From positions 1 through 5,817 of the forward strand of contig JAVHXX010000302.1 in NCBI GenBank assembly GCA_031119595.1: DNA of 5,817 nucleotides, written 5' to 3'. The stretch's first letter is position 1; each line of letters opens with the position of its first letter. Under the pieces are notes generated by a model. That model saw nothing but the letters and a program-made list of their open reading frames with translations. It was not told where the DNA came from and made no database searches. The DNA comes from Patulibacter sp. Its GTDB lineage: Bacteria > Actinomycetota > Thermoleophilia > Solirubrobacterales > Solirubrobacteraceae. Of the stretch, positions 4,098 through 5,817 are shown one piece after another. A program made the translations under genes and the position numbers.

Positions 4098-5810
4098 ATG
4101 CCGAACGACCCTCACGCCACCGCAGCCCATGGCATCGACGCGGCCGTCCGCACCGCGATCGCGCAGCGCGCGGCGGCGGTGTCCGGGGTGGAGGTCGCGC
4201 CCGCCGAGGTGGTGCTGAGCGCGCCGCGGCAGGCGGGTCACGGTGATCTCGCCACGAACGTGGCGATGGTGCTCGCGAAGCGCGCCGGGAAGCCCCCGCG
4301 CGAGCTGGCCGAGGGGATCGTCGCGGGGTTGCTCGAGGATCTCGGTGACCGGCTGGCCGGCGCCGAGGTGGCCGGACCGGGCTTCATCAACCTCACCCTG
4401 GGCGAGCCGCTCTTCCGCGAGGCGCTCGGGACGGTCGGCGCCGTCGGGCGCCGCTGGGGCGGTGGCGGGGTGTCCCGGGCCGACAAGATCAACGTCGAGT
4501 TCGTGTCCGCGAACCCGACCGGCCCGATGCACATCGGCCATGCCCGCAACGCGGCCTACGGCGATGCGCTCGCGCGGCTGCTCGCGTTCCACGGACACGA
4601 CGTCGACACCGAGTTCTACGTCAACGACTTCGGCAGCCAGGTGAAGAACCTCGGCCGGTCGATCCGCGCCCGCGCGCTCGGCGAGGACGTGCCGGAGGAC
4701 GGGTACAAGGGCGAGTACGTGAAGGACCTCGCGGCGTCGATCCCCGATGCGGCCACGGCCGACGACGAGCGCCTCGCGGCCGAGGGCGTGGCGGCGATGC
4801 TCGACCGCGCGAAGGCCACGCTCGAGACGTTCGGCGCGCATTTCGACCGCTTCTTCAGCGAGAAGACGTTGCACGAGGGCGATCCGAGCGCCGTCGACCG
4901 CGCGCTCGAGCTGCTGCGCGAGTCCGGTGACCTCGAGCTCGAGGACGGTGCCTGGTGGTTGCGCAGCGAGAAGCGCGGCGACGACAAGGATCGCGTCGTG
5001 ATCCGCGCGAACGGCGAGCCGACCTACTTCGCGAGCGACATCGCGTACATGCGCGACAAGGTCGAGCGGGGCTACGAGCGGTCGATCCTGGCGGTCGGCG
5101 CCGACCATCACGGCTACATCGCCCGCATGAAGGCGGCGTACGCGAGCTTCGGGAACGATCCCGACGACCTCGAGCTGCTGATCATGCAGCTCGTGAACCT
5201 CGTCGAGAACGGCGAGCCGATCAAGATGAGCAAGCGGGCCGGGCAGTTCGTCACGGTCGACGACCTCGTCTCGTACATCGGCGTCGATGCGGCCCGGTGG
5301 TATCTGCTGCAGCGCTCGCACGACACGGCCATCGAGCTCGACGTGGAGCTCGCCCGCAAGGAGTCGAGCGAGAACCCGGTCTACTACGTGCAGTACGCGC
5401 ATGCGCGCGCCTGTTCGGTCCTCGACCGCGTGGGTGCCGAGGCGCAGGGCGTGGTCGAGCGGCTCGATGGCGGCGACGCCGCCGCGGTGGCGGGTCTCGG
5501 CGCGGCCGTCGAGCCGGCCGAGCGCACCCTGATCATCAAGCTCGGGGAGCTCCCGGACGTGGTCGCCCACGCCGCGGATCGCCGCGCGCCGCATCGCATC
5601 GCGACGTTCGCGCTCGAGCTCGCCCAGACGTTCACCGCCTTCTACCGCGACTGTCAGATCGCCGGCGCCGAGGGCGACGGGGTGGAGGCGTGGCGTGCGG
5701 CGCTCACGGCCGTCACGCGGGACGCCCTCGCGACCTGCCTCGACCTGCTCGGCGTGAGCGCGCCGGAGCGGATGGAGCGGCGCGAGGACGAGGCGGCGGC
5801 CGCGGCCTGA
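4098..5810 (+). CDS. argS: Arginyl-tRNA synthetase
   Basis: A class I cytoplasmic synthetase that charges tRNA-Arg with arginine using ATP; like other ArgRS enzymes it is expected to need tRNA for amino-acid activation. The 570 residues carry the N-terminal tRNA-binding domain with GDLATN (49-54) and GPGFIN (93-98), then the catalytic Rossmann core beginning VEFVSANPTGPMHIGHARN with the HIGH motif at 145-148, GADHHGY near the core's end, and KMSKR at 376-380. The DALR anticodon-binding domain follows, including NPVYYVQYAHAR and ending in LLGVSAPERM. The length is normal, apart from a short acidic, Ala-rich tail. ATG at 4098 gives an N-terminus of the usual size; the frame is open upstream only as a shadow of rlmH. 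It forms an operon with rlmH, and the transcript ends beyond the window. Confidence 0.98.
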   Translation: MPNDPHATAAHGIDAAVRTAIAQRAAAVSGVEVAPAEVVLSAPRQAGHGDLATNVAMVLAKRAGKPPRELAEGIVAGLLEDLGDRLAGAEVAGPGFINLTLGEPLFREALGTVGAVGRRWGGGGVSRADKINVEFVSANPTGPMHIGHARNAAYGDALARLLAFHGHDVDTEFYVNDFGSQVKNLGRSIRARALGEDVPEDGYKGEYVKDLAASIPDAATADDERLAAEGVAAMLDRAKATLETFGAHFDRFFSEKTLHEGDPSAVDRALELLRESGDLELEDGAWWLRSEKRGDDKDRVVIRANGEPTYFASDIAYMRDKVERGYERSILAVGADHHGYIARMKAAYASFGNDPDDLELLIMQLVNLVENGEPIKMSKRAGQFVTVDDLVSYIGVDAARWYLLQRSHDTAIELDVELARKESSENPVYYVQYAHARACSVLDRVGAEAQGVVERLDGGDAAAVAGLGAAVEPAERTLIIKLGELPDVVAHAADRRAPHRIATFALELAQTFTAFYRDCQIAGAEGDGVEAWRAALTAVTRDALATCLDLLGVSAPERMERREDEAAAAA

Positions 5811-5817
5811 GCGGCCG

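Noticed and set aside
3963..5594. A 543-residue open frame on the - strand opposite argS.
   Set aside because: It is the antisense shadow of a well-conserved argS; the translation is rich in Arg, Asp, Val and His with no domain, and it would overlap the end of rlmH.

Overview
The window is very G+C-rich, with codons ending mostly in G or C and no long non-coding stretches. It looks like a chromosomal segment of a high-GC actinomycete. The kinase resembles those of Thermoleophilia (Solirubrobacterales-like), but that placement is an impression from protein style, not a demonstrated result. Seven protein genes are supported. No tRNA, rRNA, CRISPR array, insertion sequence or integrase was seen.

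Layout: a 23-bp divergent gap at 3639-3661 splits the window. To its right, on the + strand, lies a translation-related pair: rlmH (23S rRNA m3Psi methyltransferase) and argS (arginyl-tRNA synthetase), 10 bp apart. To its left, on the - strand and in transcription order, come a DUF3467-like small protein, a metallophosphoesterase (13 bp gap), a 130-bp gap, a predicted exported Thr/Pro-rich protein, a membrane Ser/Thr protein kinase (stop and start share one base, TGATG), a 78-bp gap, and an SDR oxidoreductase that runs off the left edge.

Function: rlmH and argS are housekeeping. The exported protein and the kinase look like a co-translated surface-signalling pair. The kinase has all catalytic motifs and one membrane span, but only about 30 residues outside and no PASTA domains, so the coupled exported protein is a natural candidate for its sensory partner. 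The DUF3467 protein and the phosphoesterase form a small operon of unknown purpose.

Regulation: three first-in-operon starts (rlmH, DUF3467 and SDR) have a TANNNT -10-like hexamer 6-7 nt upstream of the start codon and little or no Shine-Dalgarno sequence, which suggests leaderless mRNAs. The two in the divergent gap overlap on a shared CTAG core, making a compact bidirectional promoter. The SDR gene also has a perfect 16-bp palindrome upstream, a likely repressor operator. The most interesting items are this divergent promoter, the operator, and the kinase/exported-protein pair. Nothing here is clearly a new defence or mobile system.
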